64,000 nucleotides of DNA from Gautieria morchelliformis (GCA_015179125.1 WHVA01000404.1:42728-106727); one strand, 5' to 3'. Positions 11,081 through 24,700 are shown, numbered from the stretch's first letter. Made by a program: numbers and translations. Notes: generated from the letters alone by a model not told the origin.

Positions 11081-11609
11081 GCATCAATGGACAAGTGGTA
11101 CATTCATGGAGCAAAGTAATGACAAATTACAAGCCAAGGCAAATTTGAAGCATCACAACATACATGACAGATTGTAAAGTGATGCACCATGCGGCAGCCA
11201 CATGCGCGTGTGCGTGTGAGCAGGGGTGTATGGTGGTGGCGAGTGGGGCGGGGCAGGTGTACGCGCAGGCGCGTCTGGTGGTGGCTGCTGCGCCTGCGCA
11301 CAAGGGTGCACGTGTGTGCGTTGGGGGCAGTGGAGGATGAGGTGGTGGTATGTGGGAGCGGGTGGTGGCGTCGCGTGCTGTGGTGATAGCCGGCGCATGC
11401 GGGTGGAGGGCACTGGCAGCGTCCAGGAAGGTCACATGACATGGCCCAGAATACTCCGGCAGGTTCACGAGTCACCTGCACCATTCCAATGGCCAAACCT
11501 GGACTTGGCAGGTTTTTAGATGCCAGGTAACCTGGACTTGTGGGATTTGGATCCACAGGTTAAAATCGCAGGTAGAACTGCAAGTCACCTGTAGAAACCT
11601 GGACTCGTG
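11081..11609. other. Unit 2 break region
   Basis: About 100 bases of array sequence, then at about 11180 a switch to unrelated G/T-rich DNA and a stretch with repeated ACCTGG/CAGGT words (11460-11600). No gene is recognised. Confidence 0.35.
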
Positions 11610-12061
11610 GACAGCCCTGTGAATACACAGACCTGGTAACTCTAGAAGAAGCCGCTGAAAGGTTTGAACAAGTGGAACATCTTAGGCTGTACGAGGAGCA
11701 CAGAAACTCTCTATGCCCCAGGGATGACAATAGATCCACACCGAGGAAACGGGACAACTATCCGCGCCTGGACTCTGGAAGTCACCGAACAAAGGAAGCA
11801 CGGGTGCAGACTGCACGGAGCCCACAAAACTACAAACCATTTAGCGCTAGAGGAAGGGACAGGGTGACATCACCAAGTCGGAACAAAGGAGGCCCTCGAC
11901 CAAGGGAAGGTCGCAGGCCCTCAAAGTCATCCCCATGGCTGTCTGAGCAACTAAAGGATGAGCTCAGAGAAAAAGGCCTTTGCTTCCTATGCAGACAGCA
12001 GGGACACCTCTCACGGGATTGCCCTGACAAAACAAGTGTTCCCCGCACAAGGGACAGTTGA
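11610..12061 (+). pseudogene. Retrotransposon Gag fragment with CCHC knuckle
   Basis: The open frame reads YTDLVTLEEAAERFEQVEHL, then a basic Arg/Lys/Ser region, then GLCFLCRQQGHLSRDCPDK, a CX2CX4HX4C zinc knuckle typical of LTR-element Gag. It stops just after the knuckle. No LTR or pol lies beside it. It is a fragment of an element different from the two full ones in this window. Confidence 0.6.
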
Positions 12062-12201
12062 CCTCCAGGGGTACAGGCCACCACAGTGAATGTGGGGCAA
12101 AACGTCATAGACCTTGATAAGCTAGCAAAAGAAAACATCAAACTTCAGCTAAATATGATTGGGTGTCCCTCGTCTGCATCCCAGTTCTTCTTTCTTATAT
12201 C

Positions 12202-13065
12202 ATGTCTCAGGCGGACCCCTTGGCTGTTATCCAGGTACTATCAGACAGGTCCGTACTTACTACATTGAGTGCGATGCAAAACAACTTACCTGAACTAGCT
12301 TTGCGATGAGCTATGCCATGTTCGCAGGGCTTGGTATGTGTACATGTCCTGTCTAATTCCACGAGTTCCATAACTTGTTATACAGCACTACTCTTCTTCG
12401 ACACGCTTCTCACACTGCCATCTGAGATCAGCTACCTTTGGTGCAAGACCATCAGGCTCGGCACCATTCTCTATTTACTTGCTCATTACATGCTCTTGGC
12501 TTCATTTCTTGTTGAGATATATCTTAACTTTTCTAACATTTCCGCTGAGGTGCATTACATCTATGGTTCTCATGTGTAACACCCCTACTGATTTGAATGA
12601 GCACCTAGTATGACTTCCATTCCTCAAGCAAAAGCAGCCTAGAGAGTAATATATTTGCAGGAAATGTAATGCTATCATGGACCTTTGAAATACTTGCACT
12701 GTTCTTGCTCTCGTTGGAATAGAGGGTGAGGGATCATACCCATATATTTCTCAAGTAGAAAGATCAACACAATTACTTATCTAGGCCTACTATTAGCTTG
12801 CACCTATGCTATTTCCCTTCAGAATCAATGAGTTTTGTGTGTTCTTGGGCTGCTTATGCTTGGTGGTATTGTCACTCAAGTGGTATGTCCCTGTGTGGAC
12901 TTTGTATAAATAGCATAATTCATTTCATGGGTATAGTACCTCTCTGTTTGGGACAACTGCAATATCAATAGTTCACAAGTTAATAGAGTGACTTTGTCAG
13001 TACTGGCTAGGACTTTCTGCTTAGATTTATACTGACAAATTCTTCAGGGGTAAGATATAGGGGTC
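12202..13065 (+). pseudogene. Inverted 5' half of DUF6533-like gene, unit 2
   Basis: Start ATG at 12202 (MSQADPLAVIQ...). This is the reverse orientation relative to all other units and matches unit 1 positions from about 2620 down to 1735. The exon-2 and exon-3 frames are open (SFAMSYAMFAGLA then LLFFDTLLTLPSEISYLW). The gene is cut after the middle exons and runs into unrelated sequence at 13065, so it cannot make the whole protein. The minus-strand promoter-proximal flank came along only in part (from about 12162). Confidence 0.65.
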
Positions 13066-13074
13066 TGTATGATC

Positions 13075-13545
13075 CACGACTGAGCCTGAGTTGAAGAACT
13101 GGTAGATCCCAGATCTTTACTGCATGGGAAAAAGCCAGGTAAGTGCAACTTGGAAACTGAAGACGGACTAGAAGAACATGCAAGCAAGGATCGTGTCCAG
13201 CCAGGTCGCGCACATTGACCTGTGCGTGAAGAACAAACACGATCAATACATTGCCACCTGCCACCCAAAGTTAGAAAAACAGCCACACACAATATTCTTG
13301 ACAGCATCCCCACTCCCCCTCGTCTCCATATCCCATATATGTGTCGTCTGTGTGCGCACATCAGCATCAGCGTACATGTCATAGCAGCACCGCACCTTAT
13401 CCCAGGACCAGACATGATAAGCTGCCTGTCGCCAGAAAATTCAAGCGAATAGATTTCTAGCTGGTGCCCCTCGAACACGGTGTGGATGGGCTTCTTTGTG
13501 ACGTGCTAGACATGGGAAAGCAGAAGAAAAAGAGGCAAAGTCAGC
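13075..13545 (-). pseudogene. TUP1-like WD40 gene fragment
   Basis: The minus strand reads HVTKKPIHTVFEGHQLEIY, then SLEFSGDRQLIMSGPG, close to the WD40 repeat of the Tup1 co-repressor that begins KKRI..VFDGHQQEIYSLDFS. Further on VKIWDL appears in another frame. Splice-like CAG sites separate the pieces. This is a broken gene fragment present only in unit 2. Retained introns would mean DNA-level duplication rather than a retrocopy. Confidence 0.4.
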
Positions 13546-14740
13546 ACCCATCACCGCACCCCGCCCCCTCCCTCGCCCTCACGAACACATCGCGCCACTC
13601 ATGCATATCTGTTTATCCTCAGCACCCGTCATGAGGAGCTTCCCGCTGGGGCTAAATCATATGCTGCGGATATAAAGGTCCCTGAGCTTCGCACCGCGGC
13701 GTCCTCGACCAGCATCTCGAGCGAGGCGACAAAAACCCAAAAATGAATATGAATCTGACTAACACTGCATCAGCCCAACCACACAGAAAGAGAGCAACAA
13801 AACTGAGGCACACCCTTGGTTCCGCACCACGTCTTCACACCCGTCTTCGAGTTGTGCGATGGGCGACATGTGCGTGGACTCTGTGGGTTGGTCAGCATGC
13901 AGTGTGGGAGGGCGAGGGACGCACCCTTCACTCGGTTGCCCCCCTGTTCTTGCGCTGTCACAAGAACATGGTATCAATTGCCAATGCAGACTACTGATTG
14001 TTGAGCTGACTGCCTCTGAGGTAGGGATCAAGAGTCAAGAAGGATGTTATTATAGGAGCCAGAAGCACACCACGAGTGGGGTGTGGTGGTAGGACTGAAA
14101 GTGACGGAGTCTTAAACAAAATGAACTTACAAGTACAAGTAGTACTCAGTACTATTAGTACAAGCATCGCTGGTACATAAAAATATTTTCTAAGTTCATT
14201 TGGTGAATGTATATAGCTCCCCGGATGCATTCTGGGTTGACCCCACATGGTCGAAGCATGTTTGAGAGCAAGCACTCGACCAATTGGCACTAAAGCTTGT
14301 CATCGAGGATGGAGGGTGACCAGAATCCGATATCCTCGAGGTAGGACACATGGTCGATTAGATTTGATGTCACTCCCGGGTATTTGGACATTCACCCTTG
14401 CCGGGATCATTGTGGAATCTGATTACTAACTATTACCTTGGTTTATGTAGCCCTGTCTCAAACCATATTGGATCAGGATACGTATTCTGACCACAAACAC
14501 CAAGCCCTAAAACACAGTGAGTTACAACAAGCAGCATAACACAGACATGGACACGGATAAGGACACCGGCAACCTCATCTTTCATGGTATTACCATGCAT
14601 TTTACCTGTCCCCTCACACAATGCTACCAGCCATCCCTCACAGGCTTTATATCTCCCACCGCCCTCTCCCACCCACGGCCATGAACTTATAATGATGTTT
14701 CTGGTATGCCTTCCAGTGGAGGGGACGGTGGGGTGGGTGT
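13546..14740. other. Unassigned unit 2 sequence
   Basis: About 1.2 kb not shared with other units until about 14520, where the flank of GC-rich gene copy 2 begins. It includes GATATAAAGG near 13665. Frames at 13759-14031 (minus) and 13743-13997 (plus) overlap each other and match nothing I know. Confidence 0.3.
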
Positions 14741-14837
14741 GTCCGGTATTTACCTTTGCATATAAACAGCCTGTCCATCCTGGATGACGTGTTTGCGGCC
14801 TTCTACACCACGTCTCGCCACCCATCCATCTGCCAGC

Positions 14838-15894
14838 ATGACCCAGCCCAGACACAAGCACAGACCCTGGAAACACAACCCTACCCAGCCTATGGTATGT
14901 CCCGATGGTATCACTGCCCAGTCCCACGTGTCTCGTACCGAACGCCACTCGCTGCTCCCTAGACTCCACCCTCCCACCCCTCACATCCTGCACCGCTCTC
15001 CCATCCCACGGCCAGCCCTTCCTGCCCCCGCCCACCAGCCACGAGCTCATGAAGCTCTTCACAACTTGTCCCCCGGATGGTGGTTCCTTCCCCCATGACC
15101 CACACGCCAACCGCGACACAGGGGACTTCCCCGCAGAGGACACGCACTGCCTGTGTGAGGTGTGTGCCCGGGGCGAGCTCAGAATACTACAGCAGGAGCA
15201 GAGACAGGGTCGGGTGCATGCTCAAAGGCAGGTGCGCCCACGATGACACCGATGCCCCCAGACGGCAGAGTTCTTCAAGACGGTGCCGGCACAGGAGTTC
15301 AACGGCGCAGCCAAGCGCAACTGTCATGTCGGTGGGGAGCGCGTGACTGTGATTGGCATGGCACGGCCTGGGGACGTGCCTCTGGGCTGGGGCAGGGTGG
15401 GGCTGGAGAGCGCGGCTGACCGCAATGTGTCCCTGACAACACTGCACCTCTCGCCTGGGCGCCGCCTGCCCAGTGGCGAACATGAGCACACGTCACCCTG
15501 CCGCCACACCGCACCCGCACACACATGCCTTCGCCCCCAACAGCAACGACGACAGCAGCCCCACCTGCACACGCAGCATCACACACCCCCCGCACCTCCA
15601 ACTCTGCACCCACAAGCCCTCCCTTACCAATGCATGCCACCACCATGGCACCCTTACCTTGCCCATTCCCGCGCCCATCCCAGACACCCCAAAATCCTCC
15701 CCCACCACGTCGGCAAATGCATGAACCGTGTCTTCGTGAACACACCCTGCATGATCCCTGGGAACGGGAACAGACCAGTGCCCAACGTGTACCCCCCATT
15801 GCACTCGCACATGCTCCCCCCACCCCTGCCCACCCAGCACGCACATGCCTACCCAGCAGCGGTATCCCACTCCCACAAATATCAGCATCCATGA
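14838..15894 (+). pseudogene. Proline-rich GC-rich gene, copy 2
   Basis: Same family as 7828-8904. The first ATG of copy 1 is ACG here, leaving the downstream ATG at 14838. The intron donor GTATGT is kept. The coding core MKLFTTCPPDGGSFP is present, and the end reads VFVNTPCMIPGNG...KYQHP. Many CG dinucleotides of copy 1 are TG or CA here. A TATA motif (ATATAAAC, about 14760) is kept. Confidence 0.4.
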
Positions 15895-16593
15895 TGTGGG
15901 TCAGGCATGTCGTGGTCTCCCTCAGTTTAAACTCATTTTACTGTGATGCCAGACTCCACCCAGGCCCAGCACTGCTGATATTCCTATGCATTATAATAGG
16001 GTCTTTTGTACTCACGTCTGGCAGGGTGTTCAAGGCAGTCATGGGCTATGACCTTCACACTATGGGGCCTATCCATGGACTGAGTCAGTGCACAGCCCAG
16101 GTGTGGGTGGGAGAGCCTGCCTCATCATACTTCTCTTACTTCTCTGTGCGCGCTGTGACAGTACTCCACCAGAGGAATGAAGCATGTTTCTCAATGATGG
16201 GGTAGCATGGCCAGACACTTTCATATCGTATCAGGGAACTGGCAGTGGGTATATACTTCTGTCGAACAGAATAGCATATCAGACACTGACACCCATATCC
16301 TGGACCATAGGACAGGCTGCTGCCTGTGATAGATGGCAACCATTATTATTGATGCTATATTTGTGAATGTGCATGTTGGAGTGTTAGTTGGCACTGATGC
16401 ATCCTGAGCTCTGAAGTAAGCATGCCTGGCGCATAAGAATGTGATGATGGTATATGCCTCATAGCGTTTACAAATAACATAACAAACATATCCTTCAGAC
16501 CAGGTTGGGATCCCAGGCAAGTATATGCACACACATGCACCCCACACAGTTCCTTGCCATGCGCCCAGCCAAGCCCATGAGTGGACTGACTCC
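15895..16593. other. Conserved linker segment, copy 2
   Basis: Matches 8905-9574. A one-base loss near 16200 breaks the frames that are open in other copies. It runs straight into the empty transposon site. Confidence 0.4.
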
Positions 16594-16595
16594 TA
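16594..16595. other. Empty insertion site (TA) of the junction element, unit 3
   Basis: ctcc-TA-gcatcaatgg joins sequences that in units 2, 4 and 6 flank the Tc1/mariner-like element. There is one TA only and no footprint, so the site appears never to have been occupied. Confidence 0.8.
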
Positions 16596-16879
16596 GCATC
16601 AATGGACAAGCGGTACATTCATGTAGCAAAGTCATAACAAATTACAAGCCAAGGCAAATTTCAAGGCAAATTTGAAGTGTCACAACATACATGGCAGATT
16701 GTAAAGTGCTGCAATAGATTGGAGAACAGGATGGTTAATGTAAGTCGCTGCATATTGATTGATGCAGGGTTTGCATTGAAATTGCAGCTATGATGCATTA
16801 GCTTGCATGCTATCCTTAAGCTTCTGCTGTTCTCCCAGAGCCTACCAAGCTATTAATCAGTGCCTGATAGAGACTCACA

Positions 16880-18629
16880 TCACTCACTGGACACAACAGG
16901 CCCCATCAGTTCTACATCTCCAGAATATCAAGTTGCCTCAGCGAACTCCTCTAACTCTATCCCAGCTGACCTAGCCTCTTCCAACTGCTGGCATTCCAGA
17001 TCAGCCACATCATTTTGCAAGGTCTTGGCACTAAAAGCCAGTGGGTTCCCAAATTCGGCCACTATGGCATTGTGAACACTTTGTCTGCCTGCTTGGAAGG
17101 TGGAGAATGAAAGAGTGGGCAATGTGGGGCTGATATGTTGTGTGTGTCTCTCTGTGAGAGCTAGGTGAAAGCGGCAGATGATAATTATTGACAAGCTGCA
17201 TGTGCACTGTTAGTACAATCACATGTCTTTCTCACTGAAAATATACCTGTTCTGAAGAGGACTTAAGATGCCATCAAGGCTTGGCTTTATATAACAAAGG
17301 AGTTGAAATTAGCCATTTTTATTATCAAGATCAATGTCTTACGTACCCTCAATGCCTGAAATGTAAAAGAAGACAGAGTAAGCTCTCAAAGCTTAACAGG
17401 ATTATAAGTAACAAGACCTTAGTTGTGATAGCATTAGCTATACTAATGGTAAGCACAAATCTGAATGTGAATCAGACATATGAAATATAATAGGAATAAT
17501 ATTCATGCCCATATCTGACAAAGCCTTATCTGAGATTAGTGATATGTCCATATATATATGCTATATGTTGTATGCTCACCTTGGTAAATCACGAGACTAA
17601 TGAGAGATTTCTTATCCCAAACCTCACCTTTCTGCCAAAGCCTGAGGGTTTGAATTGAGCTCAGAATGGTTACTATCACAACTCCAGTGTCGAAAAGGAT
17701 TACAGTAACATTACTGATGGTGACCACTGTCAAAGGTATTCAGAGACAAATCAGGCAAATACAGACCCCTAGATCTTACCCCTGCAGAATTTGTTAGTAT
17801 AAATCTAAGCAGAAAGTCCTAGCCAGTACTGACAAAGTCACTTTATCAACTTGTGAACTATTGATATTGCAGTTCTCCCAAACAGAGAGGTACTATATCC
17901 ATGAAATGAATTTATGCTATTTATACAAAGTCTACACAGGGACATACCACTTGAGTGATAATAGTACCAAGCATAAGCAGCCCAAGAACACACAAAACTC
18001 TTTGGTTCTGAATGGAAATAGCATAGGTGCGAGCTAGCAGTAGGCCTAGACAATTAAATTGTGTTGATCTTTCTACTTGAGAAATATATGGGTATGATCC
18101 CTCACCCTCTATTCCAATAAAAGCAAGAACAGAGCAAGTACCAATGAGGTCAAAGATAGCATTACATTTCCTGCAAATATATTACTCTCTAGGTTGCTTT
18201 TGCATGAGGAATGGAAGTCATACTAGATGCTCATTCAAATCAGTAGGGGTGTTACACATGAGAACCATAGAGGTAATGCACCTCAGCGGAAATGTTAGAA
18301 AAGCTAACATATATCTCAACGAGAAGCGAAGCCAAGGGCATGTAATGAGCAAGTAAATAGAGAATGGTGCCGAGCCTGATGGTCTTGCACCAAATGTAGC
18401 TGATCTCAGATGGCAGTGTGAGAAGCGTGTCGAAGAAGAGTAGTGCTGTATAACAAGGTATGGAACTCGTGGAATTAGACGGGACATGTACGCATACCAA
18501 ACCCCGCGACGGCGGTATAGCTGCACGCAGAGCTAGTTCAGGTAAGTTGTTTTGCATCGCACTCAATCTAGTAAGTACGGACCTGTCGGATAGTACCTGG
18601 ATAACAGCCGAGGGGTCCGCCTGAGACAT
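16880..18629 (-). CDS. DUF6533-like membrane protein, unit 3
   Basis: Same gene model as unit 1: start MSQADPSAVIQVLSD, exon 2 SSACSYTAVAGFA, exon 3 LLFFDTLLTLPSEISYIW. The middle helices are kept (ISNVTVILFDTGVV near 17690). In the last exon GGA (Gly) has become TGA, so the protein would end about 14 residues early. Exon 2 shares the ACSYTA core with unit 5, which supports 3 and 5 as closest relatives. Confidence 0.5.
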
Positions 18630-18649
18630 AATATAACAAAGAAAAACTG

Positions 18650-19500
18650 GGTTGCGGACGAGGGACTAAGTTTTGGGTAGCGATGTGGGCATGGAGTAGG
18701 AGATCGCGAAGGTGTATATATAAGATTCTGGCCATGGGTGTTGCCAGGCCAACAGATATTCACACCATCCCTGAAGCATGGCACGATATGCAATACGCAT
18801 GAGCCTGATAGAAGAACATCATATGTAAAAGAATTAAAGTTAGTAATAGAACAAAGAAGCATCATCGAGCGAGTAATGGAGGCTTGGCTTCTCGTCAGGA
18901 GTTGGTTACTACCCTGGATTTGCCTGGTGCATTTAAAACTTGTTGTCCTGTTAGGACACTTGGCACTCTTTGTCGACTCGTTGTGCGGTGTCAGCATACC
19001 GACACATGAAAACCAACTGCGACAAAGATCACTGATGTGCTTTAAGATCACACATCTCCAGTGGGTTACCTGGGATGGGAACACGAGGAAGTGAGACGGT
19101 ATGAGAGATCTACCTCCATCGCCAGAGTTTGCATGTATCTGTACTTCTATAGCAACGGTGGATGGTCTCTGCAGACATACGAGCTCGTGTACATGTTGCT
19201 GGATATAGCGAGACGAGAAATTTCTCATTTTGGCGGCATGTCCTGTACGATGTGGGAAAAGGTCGTAGAAAAAGACCATCAGATTTTGATACGGGGAACA
19301 ACGACATGGGAATTGAGATATTGTGCATGCTGTGACGGCGATGTAGTGCTGTACCTGGTGGCCCAGGAAAGCCCAGGAAGCTACTGAGGTGATCTGCGAC
19401 ATGCCATTTTGCACTTTTGTTCAGTACGATATTATTAGAATGGGGACCGTGCGGCCTAGCGAGCATAAACGATATTGGACGCCTGGCATGTTTTTGCGGT
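18650..19500. other. Spacer of short unit 3
   Basis: Promoter and spacer corresponding to unit 1 positions 2600-3500. It then joins directly to the flank of the GC-rich gene near 19500, lacking the 3.5-4 kb of long units. No gene is called. Confidence 0.4.
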
Positions 19501-20049
19501 CATTCGATAATTCAGAGTGGAAAAAATTGTAGCTGTCGGCGTGAATCATGTCAGCTCCCTTGGAACACCGATAACAAGCTAACCTGATTGGATCCAGAGT
19601 AAAAAATAAACGACATTATCTAGATGTGCAACGCATTCCCATCTAATTATCGACCGGATACTGATAATTCTGAGCGAAGAGAGCTTTCGTGTAACACGCA
19701 CCAAACAAAGACAAACATGCAAACCAACGCCCGACTCGGTAGTTACGAGCAGCGTGACACAGACACGGACACGGGTAAGGACACCGACAACCTCATCTTG
19801 GTATTACCACGCATTTTACCCGTCCCGTCACACGACGCTACCAGCCTTCCCTCACAGGCTTTATATCTCCCACCGCCCTCTCCCGCCCACGGCCATGAAC
19901 TTACAACGATGTTTCCGGTATGCCTTCCAGTGGAGGGGACGGTGGGGTGGGTGTGTCCGGTATTTCCCTTTGCATAAACAGCATGTCCATCCTGGATGAC
20001 GCGTTTGCGGCCTTCTTCACCACGTCTCGCCATCCATCCATCTGCTAGC

Positions 20050-20820
20050 ATGACCCAGACCCAGACACAAGCACAGTCCCTGGAAACCCAACCCTACCCA
20101 GCCGATGGTATGTCCCGACGGTCCCGCTGCCCAGTCCCGCGTGTCTCGTACCGAACGCCACTCGCTGGTCCCTAGACTCCACCCTCCCGCCCCTCACATC
20201 CAGCACCGCCCTCCCACCCCACGGCCGGCCCTTCCCGCCCCCGCCCACCGGCCACGAGCCCATGAAGCTCTTCACAACTTGTCCCCCGGACGGCGGCTCC
20301 TTGCCCCACGACCCACACCCCGACCGCGACGCGGGGGGCTTCCCCGCAGAGACGCGCGCTGCCCGTGCGAGACGTGTGCCCGGGGCGAGCTCAGAATACT
20401 AGGGGGGGGCGGAGACAGGGTCGCGCGCATGCCCAAAGGCGGGTGCGCCCGCGATGACACCGACGCCCCCAGACGGCGGAGTTCTTCAAGATGGCGCCGG
20501 CACGGGAGTTCAACGGCGCAGCCGAGCGCGACTGTCATGTCGGCGGGGAGCGCGTGCCCGCGATTGCCGCGGCAGGGCCCTGGGCTGGGGCTGGGGTGGG
20601 GCTGGGGCTGGAGAGCGCGGCCGACGGCGATGCGTCCCTGGCAACACTGCGCCTCTCGCCTGAGGGCCGCGTGCCCGGTGGCGAACATGAGCGCGCGTCG
20701 CCCCCGCCGCCACACCGCACCCGCACACACATGCCTTCGCCCCCAACAGCAACGACGGCAGCAGCCGCACCCGCAGCATCACACACACCCCGCACCTCCA
20801 ACTCTGCACCCGCAAGCCTT
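20050..20820 (+). pseudogene. Proline-rich GC-rich gene, copy 3 (3' truncated)
   Basis: Donor GTATGT and acceptor CTAG of intron 1 are intact, giving the joined frame through HEPMKLFTTCPPDGGSL. After about 20820 the sequence jumps to the linker (ACAAATAACATAACAAAC), removing the last exon. The TATA motif is damaged. Confidence 0.4.
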
Positions 20821-21792
20821 ACAAATAACATAACAAACATATCCTTCAGACCAGGTTGGGATACCAGGCAAGAACGTGCACGCACATGCACCCTACACAG
20901 TTCCTTTTCGTGCACCCAGCCGAGCCCATGAGTGGACTGACTCCTAAAATAGCGGCAGTATAGACTGCGCACCCTCTAAGTGCACATTAGTCATCTTAGG
21001 GTTAGGTTTTAGATCGCAAAAAATACCCAGGGGAGAATTTTCAAATTTTGGTAGGACATCCTGGTAGCTATGATATATGACTTTGGGGTCTGATAAGTCA
21101 ATTATTGACTGTGGTAGTACTCTATGCCCATGAAACTTTACTTTTCTCTAATGTCTGTTCGGTGTAGTGGTTATAAGTATTATGTACATTGAAGTTAGTG
21201 TGGCCGGTTCAATTCTTGAGGTTTGTAGATTTTTGTTTCAACCAACAAACTTTGTGTAAATAGTTCATTGCCCATATTTTTCTGTTTTCTTTCTGTAACT
21301 TGCTGTTGCAGTTTTAATTTTAGTATATAAAATTCACGACACACATATACTATTTTGGATGCACGAACGAGGCTTTAGTGTGCCAATCGGGACCTCCCTC
21401 ACTACGCTCAGTGCATCCCCCAATTTAATCATTTATTTTGGTATTTTTCGTATTCCTTGTGTATATGAAAGCTTGAGGTGCATCGGAGTCTGAAGCATTG
21501 GAGTGGGGATATATGATCACCCTTGTCACTGTGTCCCACGAAAAAAGAATTGAATCTATGCTATTTGCTTATGTAATGCAGCAAAAATCGCCAGGACAGA
21601 AAATCAAACTTGTGTTTCCTGGACAGGGAATCACATTTTATGAATTTTGAAATGAAAAAATGAAAAAAAAAGAAAAAACATATAATGGAAATTTTTATAA
21701 GCTTGATTTCAACAAAATAGCAGAATAGAGTTGTTGAATAGTGTCTTATGAACAAATATATGGTCTTACTTTTCTTATATTTCGAGCATCTA

Positions 21793-24700
21793 CAGTTGCG
21801 GACAATCAAAGTCCACCAATTTATTATCTCGTGATTGGGAATTTTTTTGGACAAACTGAGTTCAGAATTGGATTCAGCGGGTCAAAATAGGTCAGAAAAC
21901 ACAACTTTTGTATTTTTCCTGTAACTTTTGAGGGTGGCCAAAATTTTTGGACCAAAAATTTGAAAAATATGTATGCTAAACTGGGTTCAGAACAGCATCA
22001 ATTGACATCATTGCCCTGTTTGAAACCTGCCGATGTTGTTTTTGCTTCCTGACGGCCCATGCGGCAGCATTACCAGTAAGCCCCATTCGGTATGCACTCA
22101 TAAACCGCCAGGACCGATGGATAAACCGCCGGATCACATCAGTAGGGCATGCATAAAGATATTGCAATGTGATCTCCTTCGCTTCTGCAAAGGTTTGCTT
22201 GGGTACCTCCCGATAACGATACTTGACCCATCCCCAGTACTGTAGTTCACCATAGTCAGACTTAATAAAATTACTAGGCAACCTCGAACTTACCATCTCG
22301 ATTGGATTGAGCTCACAGTGGAACTTGGGCAGGAAGATGCATTCATGCCCGGCTTTCTTGATAAGAGCCTCAAGCATAGACTCTTGATTCATGAAATCAT
22401 CCTGTTTGCTGAGGAGGCGGCCCATGCAGCAATGAGTATTTTCGAACGGGCATACTGATGCACACTTGGCACGCATCTTACAAACATCAAAACCACGTTC
22501 TGTAAGAACACGTTCCAAACCTTTTGGTCTGCCATCTGGAAGTGTCATCTTCTGTAGCTTTCCTCGATGCTCCGCAGCTGGATTGGATTCGGGGATGACT
22601 GTGTCATGCTGTCTACGCTGCTTCCCGCCATCTGACTTATTCATGTCCAAAGCTTTGAGTGCGTCTGGACCCAGTGACATGTGAGCCGATGACTGATCGA
22701 AATAAAGAGTGCAACACAATTCAGGTGCGCTTTCTCGAACACCTAGATCGCATGTTTCACTTGAGTAAGCAGCTGTTCTGTATCCCACCATGCATCGCCA
22801 TTGGATCCAGGGTAGATAATTTTCCGAGCTTCATCCACAATGTGTCCTTCTGCATCATGAAGAACAAAATGACCCGTGATTGGGTTGATGAATTCGGAGA
22901 CATGAATAAGACGGCCTCGGCCTTTCTTTTGTAAGATGGTCTGATTCGGTCCCAACCATGCCCGCGCTTTGTAATCGTTGACTGAGAGGCAGCTTTCATC
23001 GTGAAATTGAGGTATGATCTCTTTCTCATCCTCTCTCAACGTTGGTGCCACCTTTCTCAGTTCTGGACCCTCAAATTTTGTCATCCGCTCCTCGAATTTG
23101 GCCATGGCTGGAAGGAAGAGCTCGTTACGGTACTTGACAATGTCTTCTCTTCCATGTCCATCCATATATACACCTTTTTTTAGTGTCCTCAAACGCCATC
23201 TGAGTCTCAGAAGCCAATGCCATGCAGTTCGCTCACAAAGTGGCCGCTTCAACGAGATTGACAGGGCCGGAAGGATTTCTTTGTTAATTGCATGCTGAAA
23301 CTTGCAAGGCGTGACTTCGCCTGCTTTCTGTGAGGTGAGACATGCTCGCACTGCAGTTTTGACTCGCTCATCAAGTAGGAGGCTACGTGCCATCTTCGCC
23401 CTGCTGCATTTCTCCACAGGCAACTGTTCAAAAACTTGGTAATGACGTGCAAGTGCCCAGACTTTTCGTGCAAAGTGCTCTCCTGTCCCCTCATGCCACT
23501 GTTGAGAAACCTCAAGACTTGCTTTGATTTTGCCATATCCTTTGAGCTGGAGGGTTGCGAAGTTCCGGAGAATAAGAAGCTGATTGACCCTTGTGATAGG
23601 TAAAATGTTCCTCCCCTCCTTTAAGTCCTTTTTTATCTGCTCACGCAGTTCTTTCCGGCCCTGAATATTGGCTGCACCTCCATGCACACACTCCTCAATA
23701 TCATCCTCCCAACCAGTCTCCTCCATTTCAGCTTCGTGGAATGCCGGATGTACTCCAGATCCATGCTTTCCTGATGAGCCGGCACTGGCGGGACCTCGAT
23801 GTCAACGCTTTCTTCCCGAACGGCTGGTGGGATCTCCACCTCGAGACTTTCTTGCCGGATTGTCACTGGCTCAGAACAGGTGACACAATGCTTGGCAGGC
23901 AATTTGTGAACGCGAGCTGGTAGAGTGCAGGTTCGCACAGTGGATATGAAAGCATCCAACATCATCTGATTCTGGTTTGCGTTACGGTAACAGCGTTGGG
24001 TGCACTTTGATTTACTCATTACATCAGGGCCTTTTGCGTACCCTTTGGGCCGCTCTGTCACAGTCAGCTTGGAATGGTGCATGGTCACCTTTGCAGAGAC
24101 TCACCCATTCTCATTTTTTTGCTTTTCCTCAACTCATAAGGAACCCAATCTTCATCCAAGGGATCATCACCTTGATTCACTGCCAATGCAATTAAGCTTT
24201 CCTGCAGATTTTCGTCCCCCCAATCCCCACACAATGACACTTCTTCAATTTCCATATCTGATTCCATGCCAGCATCATCATCATCAATCCTAAACTTGGT
24301 GCTGTCAAAATGCAGCCCTAATTCTCCTTCAGGTATGTCACATATGCTTGGGTTGCTGTTCTCATAGGGATCAACCGGTGTCGGCATGGGCTCTGTGTCA
24401 TTCATGAGCGGTTCCACATTTGGTAACTGTCGAACATTGGACTGGTTCGCCTGATTTCAAAGTCCAGTAGTGTTTCGGGTATGTTTTGGACGCCGTCCGC
24501 GAGCCATTGAAGAGGGTCCCACTTGGTTTTCCTTTTTTTTGGCGCCACAACAGTTAGCATGAACTTAATTTGGCAAATGTAATCATGTTCAGCTCATTGA
24601 GAGCTGTCGATTGCGCATTTTTTCATATTTTTCCCGAATTTTTTGCAGGGTGGCCAAATTTTCAGCGTTGTCAGCCCAAAAATTTTTGGAATAAGGAAAT

